Below are positions 8,467 to 19,607 of a DNA stretch of 64,000 bases, piece by piece; position 1 is the stretch's first letter, and each line of letters starts with the position of its first letter. This DNA is from an uncultured Pelagibacteraceae bacterium. Lineage in GTDB: Bacteria > Pseudomonadota > Alphaproteobacteria > Pelagibacterales > Pelagibacteraceae. The stretch lies in assembly GCA_902557785.1 (NCBI GenBank), contig CACEBP010000003.1:1-64000 (forward strand), given 5' to 3'. Both the position numbers and the translations under genes were made by a program. The notes under the pieces were generated by a model. That model saw only the letters and a program-made list of their open reading frames with translations, did not search any database and had not been told where the DNA came from.

Positions 8467-9599
8467 AAAAGATTTTAATTTTATCAATTTTTTTTTTTAA
8501 TCTGACATATTCTTTTGTTTTTTCGAAAAATAATCTTTATGAAAAGATTGATGTTTTTGGAGAGGTTTTAGAAAATATAAAAAAAGATTATGTAGACAAA
8601 GTTGATCAAGCGGAAATGATGGACTCAGCTATTAATGGTGTCCTGCAATCATTGGATCCTTACTCTGCCTATATGAGTCCCGAATTATTTAAAGAAATGC
8701 AAACAGATACTAAAGGTGAGTTTGGTGGTTTAGGTATTGAAATAGGTATGGAGGCCGGGGTGGTCAAAGTAATTTCACCAATAGATGATACACCAGCAGA
8801 AAAAGCTGGAATAAAAGCGGGTGATTTCATTGTTAAAATTGGAAAAGATCAAGTTCAAGGTAAATCATTGATGGAAGCTGTAAAATTGATGCGTGGCCCG
8901 GTGGGTACATCGATAGATCTGACTGTAAGAAGAAAGGGTGTAAAGAAACCTTTAAATTTTAAAATTGAAAGAAAAATAATAGAAGTACAGTCGGTTAGCG
9001 CTGATGTAATAAGTGATGATAAAAATATCGGTTATATAAGACTAAAATCTTTTAATGAAAACAGTGATAGCCAATTTTTAAAATCGATTAAAAAATTTGA
9101 AAAAAAACAGAAACTAAAAGGTTATGTAATTGATCTTAGAAATAATCCTGGTGGGCTTTTAACGCAAGCTATTAACATTACTGATTTTTTTTTAGATGAT
9201 GGAGAAATTGTGTCAACTAAAGGAAGAAAAGTTTCGGAAACTAGAAAGTTTTTTGCAAGAAAAGGAGATGAGGTAAAAGGCAAACCTGTTGTTGTTTTAA
9301 TTAATAATGGTTCAGCATCTGCAGCTGAAATATTTGCAGGGGCTTTAAAAGATCATAAAAGAGCGATAATTCTTGGCGAAAATTCTTACGGTAAAGGTTC
9401 GGTGCAATCTATAATTCCGCTCAGGAACGGAGGAGGCATGAGATTAACTATTTCCAAATATTACCTTCCATCTGGAAAGTCTATTTCGGAAGTAGGTGTT
9501 ACACCAGATATTTTAGTTGAACAAATTGATCAAGACTTTAAAATCAAATCTGAGAAAGATAATCAATTAAACTACGCCATCAAACTGTTTAATTCTTAA
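8463..9599 (+). CDS. ctpA: Carboxy-terminal processing protease, S41 family
   Basis: This is a periplasmic serine protease that trims C-terminal tails of envelope proteins. An N-terminal signal peptide (about residues 1-22) is followed by a PDZ domain (about 85-165; G-L-G-I-E-I-G and G-D-F-I-V-K-I-G) and the S41 catalytic core. The nucleophile is in N-G-S-A-S-A-A-E and the general-base Lys in Y-G-K-G-S-V-Q. The length of 378 aa is at the short end for the family. In many alphaproteobacteria an EnvC-like peptidase gene precedes ctpA; none is present here. Confidence 0.93.
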   Translation: MKKILILSIFFFNLTYSFVFSKNNLYEKIDVFGEVLENIKKDYVDKVDQAEMMDSAINGVLQSLDPYSAYMSPELFKEMQTDTKGEFGGLGIEIGMEAGVVKVISPIDDTPAEKAGIKAGDFIVKIGKDQVQGKSLMEAVKLMRGPVGTSIDLTVRRKGVKKPLNFKIERKIIEVQSVSADVISDDKNIGYIRLKSFNENSDSQFLKSIKKFEKKQKLKGYVIDLRNNPGGLLTQAINITDFFLDDGEIVSTKGRKVSETRKFFARKGDEVKGKPVVVLINNGSASAAEIFAGALKDHKRAIILGENSYGKGSVQSIIPLRNGGGMRLTISKYYLPSGKSISEVGVTPDILVEQIDQDFKIKSEKDNQLNYAIKLFNS

Positions 9600-9600
9600 A

Positions 9601-10071
9601 ATGGATAAGCGAAAACTCCCTATGCGCTCTGGAGTGGGCATTATTGTATTAAATAATAAAAATAAAGTATTCGTCGGTAAACGAAAAGATAACCCTGGAG
9701 ATAAATGGCAAATGCCTCAGGGTGGTGTTGATACGGGTGAGAGCTACATTACGGCTATGAGAAGGGAGTTGTCTGAAGAAACAGGTATTAAAAATATTAA
9801 AATTTTAAAAGAAATAGAGCGTATTTATCAATATGAACTTCCAGACAATTTAGTTGGAATAATATGGAAAGGAAAATTTAGAGGTCAAAAACAAAAATGG
9901 TTTATCACAAGATTTTTAGGTACCAATAATGAAATAAATATAAATACTAAACACCCTGAATTCATTGAGTGGAAATGGATTGAACCAAAGTTGTTACCTG
10001 AAGTTATTGTGAATTTCAAAAAGGATTTGTATTTAGAACTTTTAAAAGAAATAAATCTTGTTATTGGTTGA
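9601..10071 (+). CDS. rppH: RNA pyrophosphohydrolase, Nudix family
   Basis: RppH removes pyrophosphate from 5'-triphosphorylated mRNA to start decay, and the family also hydrolyses dinucleoside polyphosphates. The Nudix box is visible from G-G-V-D-T-G-E through R-R-E-L-S-E-E-T-G at about residues 40-61, after the typical R-S-G-V-G-I-I-V-L-N start and the W-Q-M-P-Q-G-G segment. The length of 156 aa is normal. Its last 11 bases overlap the convergent end of atpC, with no terminator between them. Confidence 0.93.
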   Translation: MDKRKLPMRSGVGIIVLNNKNKVFVGKRKDNPGDKWQMPQGGVDTGESYITAMRRELSEETGIKNIKILKEIERIYQYELPDNLVGIIWKGKFRGQKQKWFITRFLGTNNEININTKHPEFIEWKWIEPKLLPEVIVNFKKDLYLELLKEINLVIG

Positions 10072-10449
10072 TTTCTTTCAAAGTTTCAATTTTATAAGAG
10101 GCTATGTATCTTTCTTTATCAGTTACTTGATGATCTCTTAATTTAGACTCCTCTTTTTGAATTAAACCACTTATTAAGTCTTTTTTAAAATATGCTAAAT
10201 CTTTTGCAGTTGATGTTAAAATTAATAGATTATTATTTGAAAACTCAACTGTTCCCTCCTCTACATAATATTTTTTTTCATCTTCAGCCTTTATTGTAAT
10301 AATCCCAGGTCTCAAAAATGTAATTAGAGGGATATGATTATTTAAAATTCCCATTTGGCCTTCGAATGAGGGAATTATTACTTCATTCGCATCTTGATTT
10401 AAAATTGTTTGATCTGGACTTATTATTTCAATTGTGAACTTATCTGACA

Positions 10450-10450
<1 letters not shown>
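10061..10450 (-). CDS. atpC: F1 ATP synthase epsilon subunit
   Basis: Epsilon is part of the central stalk and can inhibit ATP hydrolysis. The 129-aa sequence has the N-terminal beta-sandwich with S-F-E-G-Q-M-G-I-L-N-N-H-I-P-L, the signature of the family, and a short C-terminal helical part. It is the last gene of atpHAGDC and its start shares one base with the atpD stop. The 3' end overlaps rppH on the other strand. Confidence 0.95.
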
Positions 10451-12748
<2,298 letters not shown>

Positions 12749-12749
<1 letters not shown>

Positions 12750-14272
12750 TATTTTTTCTTATATTCCTCTATAACTTGTTTTAAATGATTTTCTGTATCT
12801 TCTTCTAATTTTCCTGAAGATTGAATAGCTTCGATAATTTCTGGTTTGTCATTTTTAATTTTTTCGATTACGCCATTCTCAAATCCTTTTATCTTGCCTA
12901 AATCTACGTCGTCCAAATATCCTTTCACTCCGGTAAAGACTGAGATGACCTGTTCTGCAACAGTCATTGGAGAATATTGATCTTGTTTCAATAGTTCTGT
13001 TAATTTCGCTCCTCGATTTAATAATTGTTGAGTAGAGGCGTCTAAATCTGATCCAAATTGGGCAAAAGCTGCCATTTCTCTATATTGAGCAAGTTCTAAT
13101 TTGATTGAGCCAGCTACTTTTTTCATAGCCTTAGTTTGTGCTGCAGATCCTACTCGTGATACAGATAATCCGACATTCACCGCAGGTCTTATCCCTTGGT
13201 TAAATAACTCAGTTTCTAAAAATATCTGTCCATCTGTGATAGAAATTACATTAGTAGGAATGTAAGCAGAAACATCACCAGCTTGGGTCTCAATAATTGG
13301 TAATGCAGTTAATGAGCCACCTCCATTAGCTTCACTTAACTTTGCAGATCTTTCTAAAAGTCTACTGTGTAGATAAAAAACGTCACCAGGGTATGCTTCC
13401 CTTCCTGGAGGCCTTCTGAGCAAAAGTGACATTTGTCTATATGCCACTGCTTGTTTTGACAGGTCATCATAAACTATTAAAGCGTGCATTCCATTATCTC
13501 TAAAATATTCACCAATTGTGCAACCGGTATAAGGAGCTAAAAACTGAAGCGGTGCAGAGTCTGATGCTGTTGCAGCAACTATTGTTGTGTATTTAAGTGC
13601 GCCTGCTTCTTCTAAAGTTTTTGTTATTTGAGCTACAGTTGAACGTTTTTGTCCAATTGCCACGTAAACACAATAAAGTTTTTTCTTCTCGTCTGAGGTC
13701 TCGTTTATTTTTCTCTGATTAATAATAGCATCGATCGCAACCGCAGTTTTACCCGTTTGTCTGTCACCAATAATTAATTCCCTTTGACCTCTACCTACAG
13801 GAATAAGCGAGTCGATAGATTTTAAACCTGTTTGCATTGGTTCACTAACAGATTGTCTTGGAATTATTCCCGGTGCTTTTACTTCAACTCTTTTTCTTTG
13901 TTTAGAAGAGATAGATCCTTTTCCATCTATTGGATTTCCTAAACCATCAACAACTCTTCCTAATAATTCTTTTCCAACTGGAACATCAACAATTGCGTTA
14001 GTCCTCTTAATTGTATCTCCCTCTTTAATTTTTCTATCATCTCCAAAAATTACAACTCCAACATTGTCATTTTCTAGATTTAATGCCATACCTTTAGAGC
14101 CATCTTCAAATTCAACCATTTCTCCAGCCTGAACATTATCCAAACCATAAACTCGCGCTATTCCATCACCAACTGATAAAACTTTTCCAATTTCTGAAAC
14201 TTCAGCCTTTTCACCAAAATTTTTTATTTGATCTTTAAGTAATTTAGTAACTTCTGAAGGGTTTATAGACAT
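12749..14272 (-). CDS. atpA: F1 ATP synthase alpha subunit
   Basis: Alpha forms the non-catalytic nucleotide sites of the F1 hexamer. The P-loop G-D-R-Q-T-G-K-T is at residues 169-176. The family signature [17 protein letters not shown] is intact, with the arginine finger in S-R-V-G. The length of 507 aa is normal. Two bases separate it from atpH. Confidence 0.98.
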
Positions 14273-14273
14273 A

Positions 14274-14831
14274 TTAACTTTCTAACATTTCCTTTTTGTA
14301 TTTATTTAATCTATTTTTAATTGAAGTATCGATCATAAAGCTTCCAAGTTGAAATTTTAACCCTCCAATAAGTTCTTTATCAACTTTATAATTAAATTTT
14401 ATAATTGAGCTTGTTGCAGAAGATAACTCTTTACTTATATTTTCAAGTTCGGTCTGTGATAATTCTTTAGAAGATATTAATGAAGCTTTAACTTCACCTC
14501 TTTTTTGTGCACATAATTTTAAAAAACTATCAATAATTTTTTCAACAAAAAATATTCTTCTTTTTTCTATTAACAAAAAAACAAAATTTTTTAAATTTTT
14601 TGAAAATTTTAGCTTTTCAGCTAATAGTTTTAGTACATTGTTTTGATTTTCTTTACTTTGAGTTGGGTTGTGTATGAAATTTTTTAACTCTAAGCTATTG
14701 TTCAATAGAGAGGTGAAGTTCTTGATGTCATTTTCTATCTTCTCTAATTCATTAGCTTCTTGGGCTACTTCAAAAAGAGCACGAGAGTATCTTTCTGAAG
14801 TTTCTGTTGAGAAAGATTTATTTTTGCTCAT
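14274..14831 (-). CDS. atpH: ATP synthase delta subunit
   Basis: Delta links the F1 head to the peripheral stalk. The 185-aa protein has the N-terminal helical bundle with [10 protein letters not shown] and the C-terminal [14 protein letters not shown] segment typical of the family. It is the first gene of the F1 operon; the F0 genes (atpB, E, F) are not in this window, as is usual for alphaproteobacteria with split ATP synthase operons. Confidence 0.95.
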   Translation of the reverse strand: MSKNKSFSTETSERYSRALFEVAQEANELEKIENDIKNFTSLLNNSLELKNFIHNPTQSKENQNNVLKLLAEKLKFSKNLKNFVFLLIEKRRIFFVEKIIDSFLKLCAQKRGEVKASLISSKELSQTELENISKELSSATSSIIKFNYKVDKELIGGLKFQLGSFMIDTSIKNRLNKYKKEMLES

Positions 14832-14909
14832 TTATTATTGAAATTATTAAGAAATAATGAGCGTGTCGTATCATAAGAGATTACCTTGATCAAGTTACCA
14901 ATTTATAGA
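14832..14909 (-). promoter_or_regulatory. Leader of atpHAGDC with candidate -10 box and a palindrome
   Basis: Reading the minus strand, TATGAT (14875-14870) is a good -10 box giving a leader of about 30 nt. No matching -35 is present at 16-18 bp; TTGGTA (14901-14896) would leave 20 bp. The spacer holds a perfect 10-bp palindrome, CTTGATCAAG (14885-14894), flanked by GGTAA direct repeats on the minus strand. It may be an operator; this is an inference from position. Confidence 0.4.
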
Positions 14910-16859
14910 TTAACCAAAATTTACAGGATCGACATCAACCGTAAGTTTAATTTTTCTTGAGATTTTCAATGAATTTATAAGGTTAGAAACCATTTTTTGC
15001 TTTAAACTTTTGTCATTGAACCTAATTAATAATCTTGCTCTAAATTTTTTTTTTATCTTCAGTAAAGGCGAGTCTACAGGACCCATGATTTCTAAACCAT
15101 TAATCTTGTTTAGACGTGTCTTAATTTCTCTCGCGCCTTTAATGCTCAAAGATTGACTATTTGCTGATATGATTATTGCAATAAGCCTGCAAAAGGGAGG
15201 AAGGGAATTTTCTTTTCTTGAAATAAGCTCTTTTTTTAAAATTTCATCAGGATTGTTTTTAATCAACTCATTCAGAGTAATATTCTCTGGAGATAATGTT
15301 TGGTAAACAATCAAAGATTCAGAACTAAATCTACCAGCCCTTCCACTTAGTTGATTATATAATTGAATATTTTTTTCGGTAGATCTTAAGTCGTAACCTC
15401 TTCCTGAAAAATCTGCATCGATCACAACTATACAATTTAATTTAGGAAAATTGAAACCTTTAGAGATCATTTGAGTTCCAACTAAAATGTCCACCTGATT
15501 ATCTCTGATTCTGTTAAACAAAGAATTAGTATGATCTTTTTTTTTCATATAATCACTTGAAAAAATTTCTACTTTGCTAGTAGGAAATAATTTACTCACT
15601 TCCTCATAAATTTTTTCGACACCTGGTCCATACATTATGAAATCACAATTCTTTTCATTTTTACATTTATTAGATATTTTTTTTTCAAAAGAACAATGAT
15701 GACAGATAGCTTTATTTTTATTTTTATGAAATGTTAAATACATTGAACAACTATTACATACCTGCTTGTGTCCGCAATTTTTACAAATTAGATATGGAGC
15801 GTATCCTCTTCTATTCAAAAAAAATAAAACTTGTTCTTTTTTCTGAAGAAACTTTTTAACAATTTTAATACTTTCATCAGAGATGGAACTATTTTTTATT
15901 TTTTTTAAATTTAGATTAACAATTTTTGTTTTTGGTAAAGGATAGTCAGCATATCTTTTATTGATTTTAAAATGTCTAAATTTTTTATTTTGAATATTAT
16001 TAAAAGTTTCCAGCGATGGTATAGAGCTAACTAAATGAATTGGTATCTTTTCAAAAGAAGCTCTGGCTATTGCCATATCTCTTGCATGATATATCACACC
16101 TTCATCTTGCTTGTAAGAAGTGTCATGTTCTTCATCAACAATTATAATCCCAAGGTTTTTAAAAGGTAAAAGTAAAGCAGACCTTGCTCCAATTACTAGT
16201 TTAATATTATTATTAATTACACCATTCCAAATAATTCTTTTATTTTTTGGCGTTATTTTTGAGTGCCAGATTGCAGGTTCGAAACCAAAAAAATCATAGA
16301 ATCTCAATTTAAATTCATTAGTTAAAAAAATTTCAGGAAGTAAAACTAAAGCTTGTTTTTTTTCGGCAATAATTTTTTTTATTCTCTCGAAATATACAAG
16401 TGTTTTACCAGAACCAGTTGTTCCTTGAAGGACGGAAACATCAAATTTATTATTTTTCGAATTTAGAAATTTTAAAGCATTATTCTGCTCTTGGTTTAAA
16501 TTAAATCTTTTGGCTGTGGTTGTTCTTAGATCAAAATTTTGATCATTTTTAATAAATAAATTTTTATTACCTCCAATAACCATTTTTAAAACAAGTCCTA
16601 GAGGTGTTACGTTATACATCGCAAACCATCTCATAAAATTTATGAAATTTTTATTCAAAGATATTTTGCCAATTTTTTTATAAATATTTTTAATTTTTAT
16701 ATCTTTTGGTGCGAAACTATCATCAGGCCATACAACGCCAATCGCTTTATCTTTTCCAAAAGGAACTTCGACAATATCGCCCGGTGTTAATTTTTCTTTT
16801 TTTGTGGCGTATGTAAATGAAAAATTAAATATTTTAGGAAGCAATACTTGTGCTTTCAT
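14910..16859 (-). CDS. priA: Primosomal protein N' (replication restart helicase)
   Basis: PriA reloads the replicative helicase at stalled forks. Visible features are the Walker A G-T-T-G-S-G-K-T, the D-E-E-H box followed by D-T-S-Y-K-Q, the helicase C-terminal motifs (Q-M-I-S-K-G, Q-L-S-G-R-A-G-R) and a zinc-binding set of paired Cys between about residues 370 and 415 (C-K-N-C, C-N-S-C, C-H-H-C). The start is set at 16859, where the protein begins M-K-A-Q-V-L-L-P; an upstream in-frame start at 16913 would add 18 low-complexity residues and overlap lpdA. At 649 aa it is shorter than the E. coli protein (about 730), mainly in the N-terminal DNA-binding part. Confidence 0.93.
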   Translation of the reverse strand: MKAQVLLPKIFNFSFTYATKKEKLTPGDIVEVPFGKDKAIGVVWPDDSFAPKDIKIKNIYKKIGKISLNKNFINFMRWFAMYNVTPLGLVLKMVIGGNKNLFIKNDQNFDLRTTTAKRFNLNQEQNNALKFLNSKNNKFDVSVLQGTTGSGKTLVYFERIKKIIAEKKQALVLLPEIFLTNEFKLRFYDFFGFEPAIWHSKITPKNKRIIWNGVINNNIKLVIGARSALLLPFKNLGIIIVDEEHDTSYKQDEGVIYHARDMAIARASFEKIPIHLVSSIPSLETFNNIQNKKFRHFKINKRYADYPLPKTKIVNLNLKKIKNSSISDESIKIVKKFLQKKEQVLFFLNRRGYAPYLICKNCGHKQVCNSCSMYLTFHKNKNKAICHHCSFEKKISNKCKNEKNCDFIMYGPGVEKIYEEVSKLFPTSKVEIFSSDYMKKKDHTNSLFNRIRDNQVDILVGTQMISKGFNFPKLNCIVVIDADFSGRGYDLRSTEKNIQLYNQLSGRAGRFSSESLIVYQTLSPENITLNELIKNNPDEILKKELISRKENSLPPFCRLIAIIISANSQSLSIKGAREIKTRLNKINGLEIMGPVDSPLLKIKKKFRARLLIRFNDKSLKQKMVSNLINSLKISRKIKLTVDVDPVNFG

Positions 16860-16887
16860 ATTTTTATAGTAATTGAATTTTTTTTTT

Positions 16888-18294
16888 TTAAAAATGAATT
16901 GGTCTTTTATCAACAGCTAAAGCTGCTTCTTTTATTGCCTCTGTATGTGTTGGGTGAGCATGACAAGTTCTAGCAATATCCTCGGCACTAGCACCAAATT
17001 CCATTGCTAATGCCATCTCGGCTATCATATCTCCACAATGTGGTCCGATGATGTGTACTCCAAGAACTTTGTCTGTTTTACTATCAGCTAGTATTTTGAC
17101 AAAACCTTCGGTTTCGTTATTAACTTTAGCTCGAGAGTTAGCTAGAAAAGGAAATTTTCCTATTTTGAATGATTTGTTTTCTTCCTTCAGTTGCTCCTCT
17201 GTTTTACCTACAGTAGCAACCTCTGGAGATGTATATATAACTCCAGGAATAACGTCATAATTCACATGGCCAGCTTGACCTGCTAAAATTTCTGCTACCG
17301 CGATGCCCTCTTCCTCTGCTTTATGAGCTAACATTGGACCTTTTATTACATCACCTATTGCATAGATATTTTTTATTGATGTTTGTAATTTATTATTAAC
17401 TTCTATTCTTCCTTTACTGTCTTTTTTAATACCTACTTTAGAAAGATTCAATCCTTCAGTATAAGGTTTTCTCCCAACAGATAGTAAAACCTTATCAACT
17501 TCTAAAATTTCTTTTTTTGAACTCTTAACATTAGTATAAGAAATTAAAACAGATTTACCTTGATCCACAACAGAATCTACTTTTGATCCCATTTTGAATT
17601 TAATTCCTTGCTTGGACAATATTTTTTGAAATTCATTTGAAATTTCTCTGTCCATGCCAGGTGTTATAAAATCTAGATATTCTATGACAGTCACTTCAGA
17701 TCCTAGTCTTGACCAAACAGACCCCATTTCTAAACCAATGTAACCTCCTCCAATCACAGCTAGTTTAGCTGGAACTTTTTCAAAAGATAGTGCGCCAGTA
17801 GAAGAAACAATATTTTTCTCATTAATTTTAATACCAGGTAATGAAGCTACCGATGAACCGGTGGCAATAACGATATTTTTAGATTTTACATTGGTTCTTT
17901 TATTGTTGCTCTCATAAACAACAATATCATTTTTGGAAAAAAGAACACCCTTTCCTTTGAAGTAAGTGACTTTATTTTTCTTAAATAAAAACTCCACACC
18001 TTTAGTTAGAACTTGGATAGATTTATTTTTATTTGACATCATTTTTTCAATGTTAAGTTTTATTCCTTCAACTTCTATACCTTGTTGATTAAAATCTTTT
18101 TTAGCTTTATGAAAATTCTCTGACAAGTTTAGTAAACTTTTTGACGGTATACAGCCTACGTTGAGGCATGTGCCTCCAAGAGCGCCTCTGGACTCAACAC
18201 AAGCTGTTTTTAACCCAAGTTGCGCTGCCCTAATTGCACATACATATCCACCAGGCCCTCCACCAATTACAACTACGTCAAAATTATTTTCCAT
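16888..18294 (-). CDS. lpdA: Dihydrolipoamide dehydrogenase (E3)
   Basis: E3 re-oxidises the lipoyl groups of 2-oxoacid dehydrogenases with NAD+. The FAD motif G-G-G-P-G-G is at residues 11-16 and the redox-active Cys pair is C43/C48 in G-G-T-C-L-N-V-G-C-I-P-S-K. The NAD-binding G-G-G-Y-I-G-L-E-M-G is in the middle, and the C-terminal H-A-H-P-T-H-T-E carries the catalytic His. The length of 468 aa is normal. Placement two bases after sucB marks it as the E3 of the 2-oxoglutarate dehydrogenase operon. Confidence 0.97.
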   Translation of the reverse strand: MENNFDVVVIGGGPGGYVCAIRAAQLGLKTACVESRGALGGTCLNVGCIPSKSLLNLSENFHKAKKDFNQQGIEVEGIKLNIEKMMSNKNKSIQVLTKGVEFLFKKNKVTYFKGKGVLFSKNDIVVYESNNKRTNVKSKNIVIATGSSVASLPGIKINEKNIVSSTGALSFEKVPAKLAVIGGGYIGLEMGSVWSRLGSEVTVIEYLDFITPGMDREISNEFQKILSKQGIKFKMGSKVDSVVDQGKSVLISYTNVKSSKKEILEVDKVLLSVGRKPYTEGLNLSKVGIKKDSKGRIEVNNKLQTSIKNIYAIGDVIKGPMLAHKAEEEGIAVAEILAGQAGHVNYDVIPGVIYTSPEVATVGKTEEQLKEENKSFKIGKFPFLANSRAKVNNETEGFVKILADSKTDKVLGVHIIGPHCGDMIAEMALAMEFGASAEDIARTCHAHPTHTEAIKEAALAVDKRPIHF

Positions 18295-18296
18295 GA

Positions 18297-19607
18297 TTAA
18301 ATATTTAAGAATAGTCTTTTTGGCTGTTCTAAAGATTCCTTCACTATTTTTAAAAAAGAAACAGCTTCTTTCCCATCAATAATTCTATGGTCGTAAGATA
18401 AAGCTAAATACATTATTGGTCTCACCTCAACTTTGCCATCAACAACCATTGGTCTTTGAATAATATTGTGCATTCCTAAAACTGCAGATTGTGGTGGATT
18501 TAAAATTGGCGTTGATAGCATCGATCCATAAATTCCACCATTTGTTATAGTAAACGTACCGCCTTGTAAATCTTCGATAGTAATTTTTCCTTCTCTAGCT
18601 TTTTGACTAAGCTCTCCAATATTTTTTTCTATATCAGCAAATGACATTTCGTCTGTTTCTCTTAGTACTGGTACCACTAGTCCTCTATCAGTCCCGACCG
18701 CAATGCTAATATTATAATAATTTTTATAAACTATTTCCTCGCCCTGAATTTCTGCGTTTATCGCAGGGTAATTTTTCAAACCTATTACACACGCTTTTAC
18801 AAAGAAAGACATGAAGCCAAGTTTAACCCCATATTTACTTTGGAAATCCTCTTTATATTGGTCTCTCATTTTCATGACTTCGCTCATATCAACCTCGTTA
18901 AAAGTTGTAAGCATTGCTGCGTTTTCTTGAGCTTCTTTTAATCTTTTTGCTATGGTTAATCTCAGCCTAGTCATTTTAACTCTTTCTTCTGGTCCATATT
19001 TAATTTTTCTCTCAGAGGGAGCGGGCTTTGATCCCATTAGACTCATGATATCTTCTTTTAGAATTAACCCATTTTTTCCAGATCCTTCAATACTGCTTAA
19101 ATCGACTTTTGCCTCATGAGCCATTTTCCTTGCAGCTGGTGATACTTGTTTTTCTTCTCTTTTAGAAATTTTTTCCTCATGTACTTGCTCTAAAATTAAC
19201 GGTTCTTCTTCCTCTAACTTAAGAATTGGTTCTTCATTATTTCTTTGTTTAGTTTTTTTTGATTTTTCAATTTTTTCTTCATTGAAAATTTGCGAACTAA
19301 TTTCTTTTTTTTCTTTTTTAGGTGGGCTGTAGTTACTTACTTCTTTAGGTTTAAGTTTTTCATTATCTTTTGATTTGTCTACAGTCCCTAATAATGAACC
19401 TACATTTACAGTTTCTCCTTCTTTAACAGCGATACTTCCAAGCACTCCACTAATTGGGGATGGTACCTCAATATTAACTTTATCGGTTTCTAATTCTACA
19501 AGCGGCTCATCTGCCACGACAAGCTCTCCTTTTGATTTAAGCCATTTAGATACTGTAGCCTCTGATACTGATTCACCTAGTGTAGGAACTGTAATTTTTT
19601 CTACCAT
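18297..19607 (-). CDS. sucB: 2-oxoglutarate dehydrogenase E2, dihydrolipoyl succinyltransferase
   Basis: E2 transfers the succinyl group to CoA. The single lipoyl domain (about residues 1-77) has the lipoylated Lys in E-T-D-K. A charged Glu/Lys/Pro-rich linker of about 70 residues follows, then the E3-binding domain (S-P-A-A-R-K-M-A, about 156-190) and the catalytic domain with D-H-R-I-I-D-G near the end. The length of 436 aa fits. It starts one base after the sucA stop end. Confidence 0.96.
   Translation of the reverse strand: MVEKITVPTLGESVSEATVSKWLKSKGELVVADEPLVELETDKVNIEVPSPISGVLGSIAVKEGETVNVGSLLGTVDKSKDNEKLKPKEVSNYSPPKKEKKEISSQIFNEEKIEKSKKTKQRNNEEPILKLEEEEPLILEQVHEEKISKREEKQVSPAARKMAHEAKVDLSSIEGSGKNGLILKEDIMSLMGSKPAPSERKIKYGPEERVKMTRLRLTIAKRLKEAQENAAMLTTFNEVDMSEVMKMRDQYKEDFQSKYGVKLGFMSFFVKACVIGLKNYPAINAEIQGEEIVYKNYYNISIAVGTDRGLVVPVLRETDEMSFADIEKNIGELSQKAREGKITIEDLQGGTFTITNGGIYGSMLSTPILNPPQSAVLGMHNIIQRPMVVDGKVEVRPIMYLALSYDHRIIDGKEAVSFLKIVKESLEQPKRLFLNI

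Noticed and set aside
16860-16913. Longer priA frame starting at 16913
   Set aside because: It adds low-complexity Lys/Phe residues and overlaps lpdA; M-K-A-Q-V at 16859 matches the family N-terminus better.
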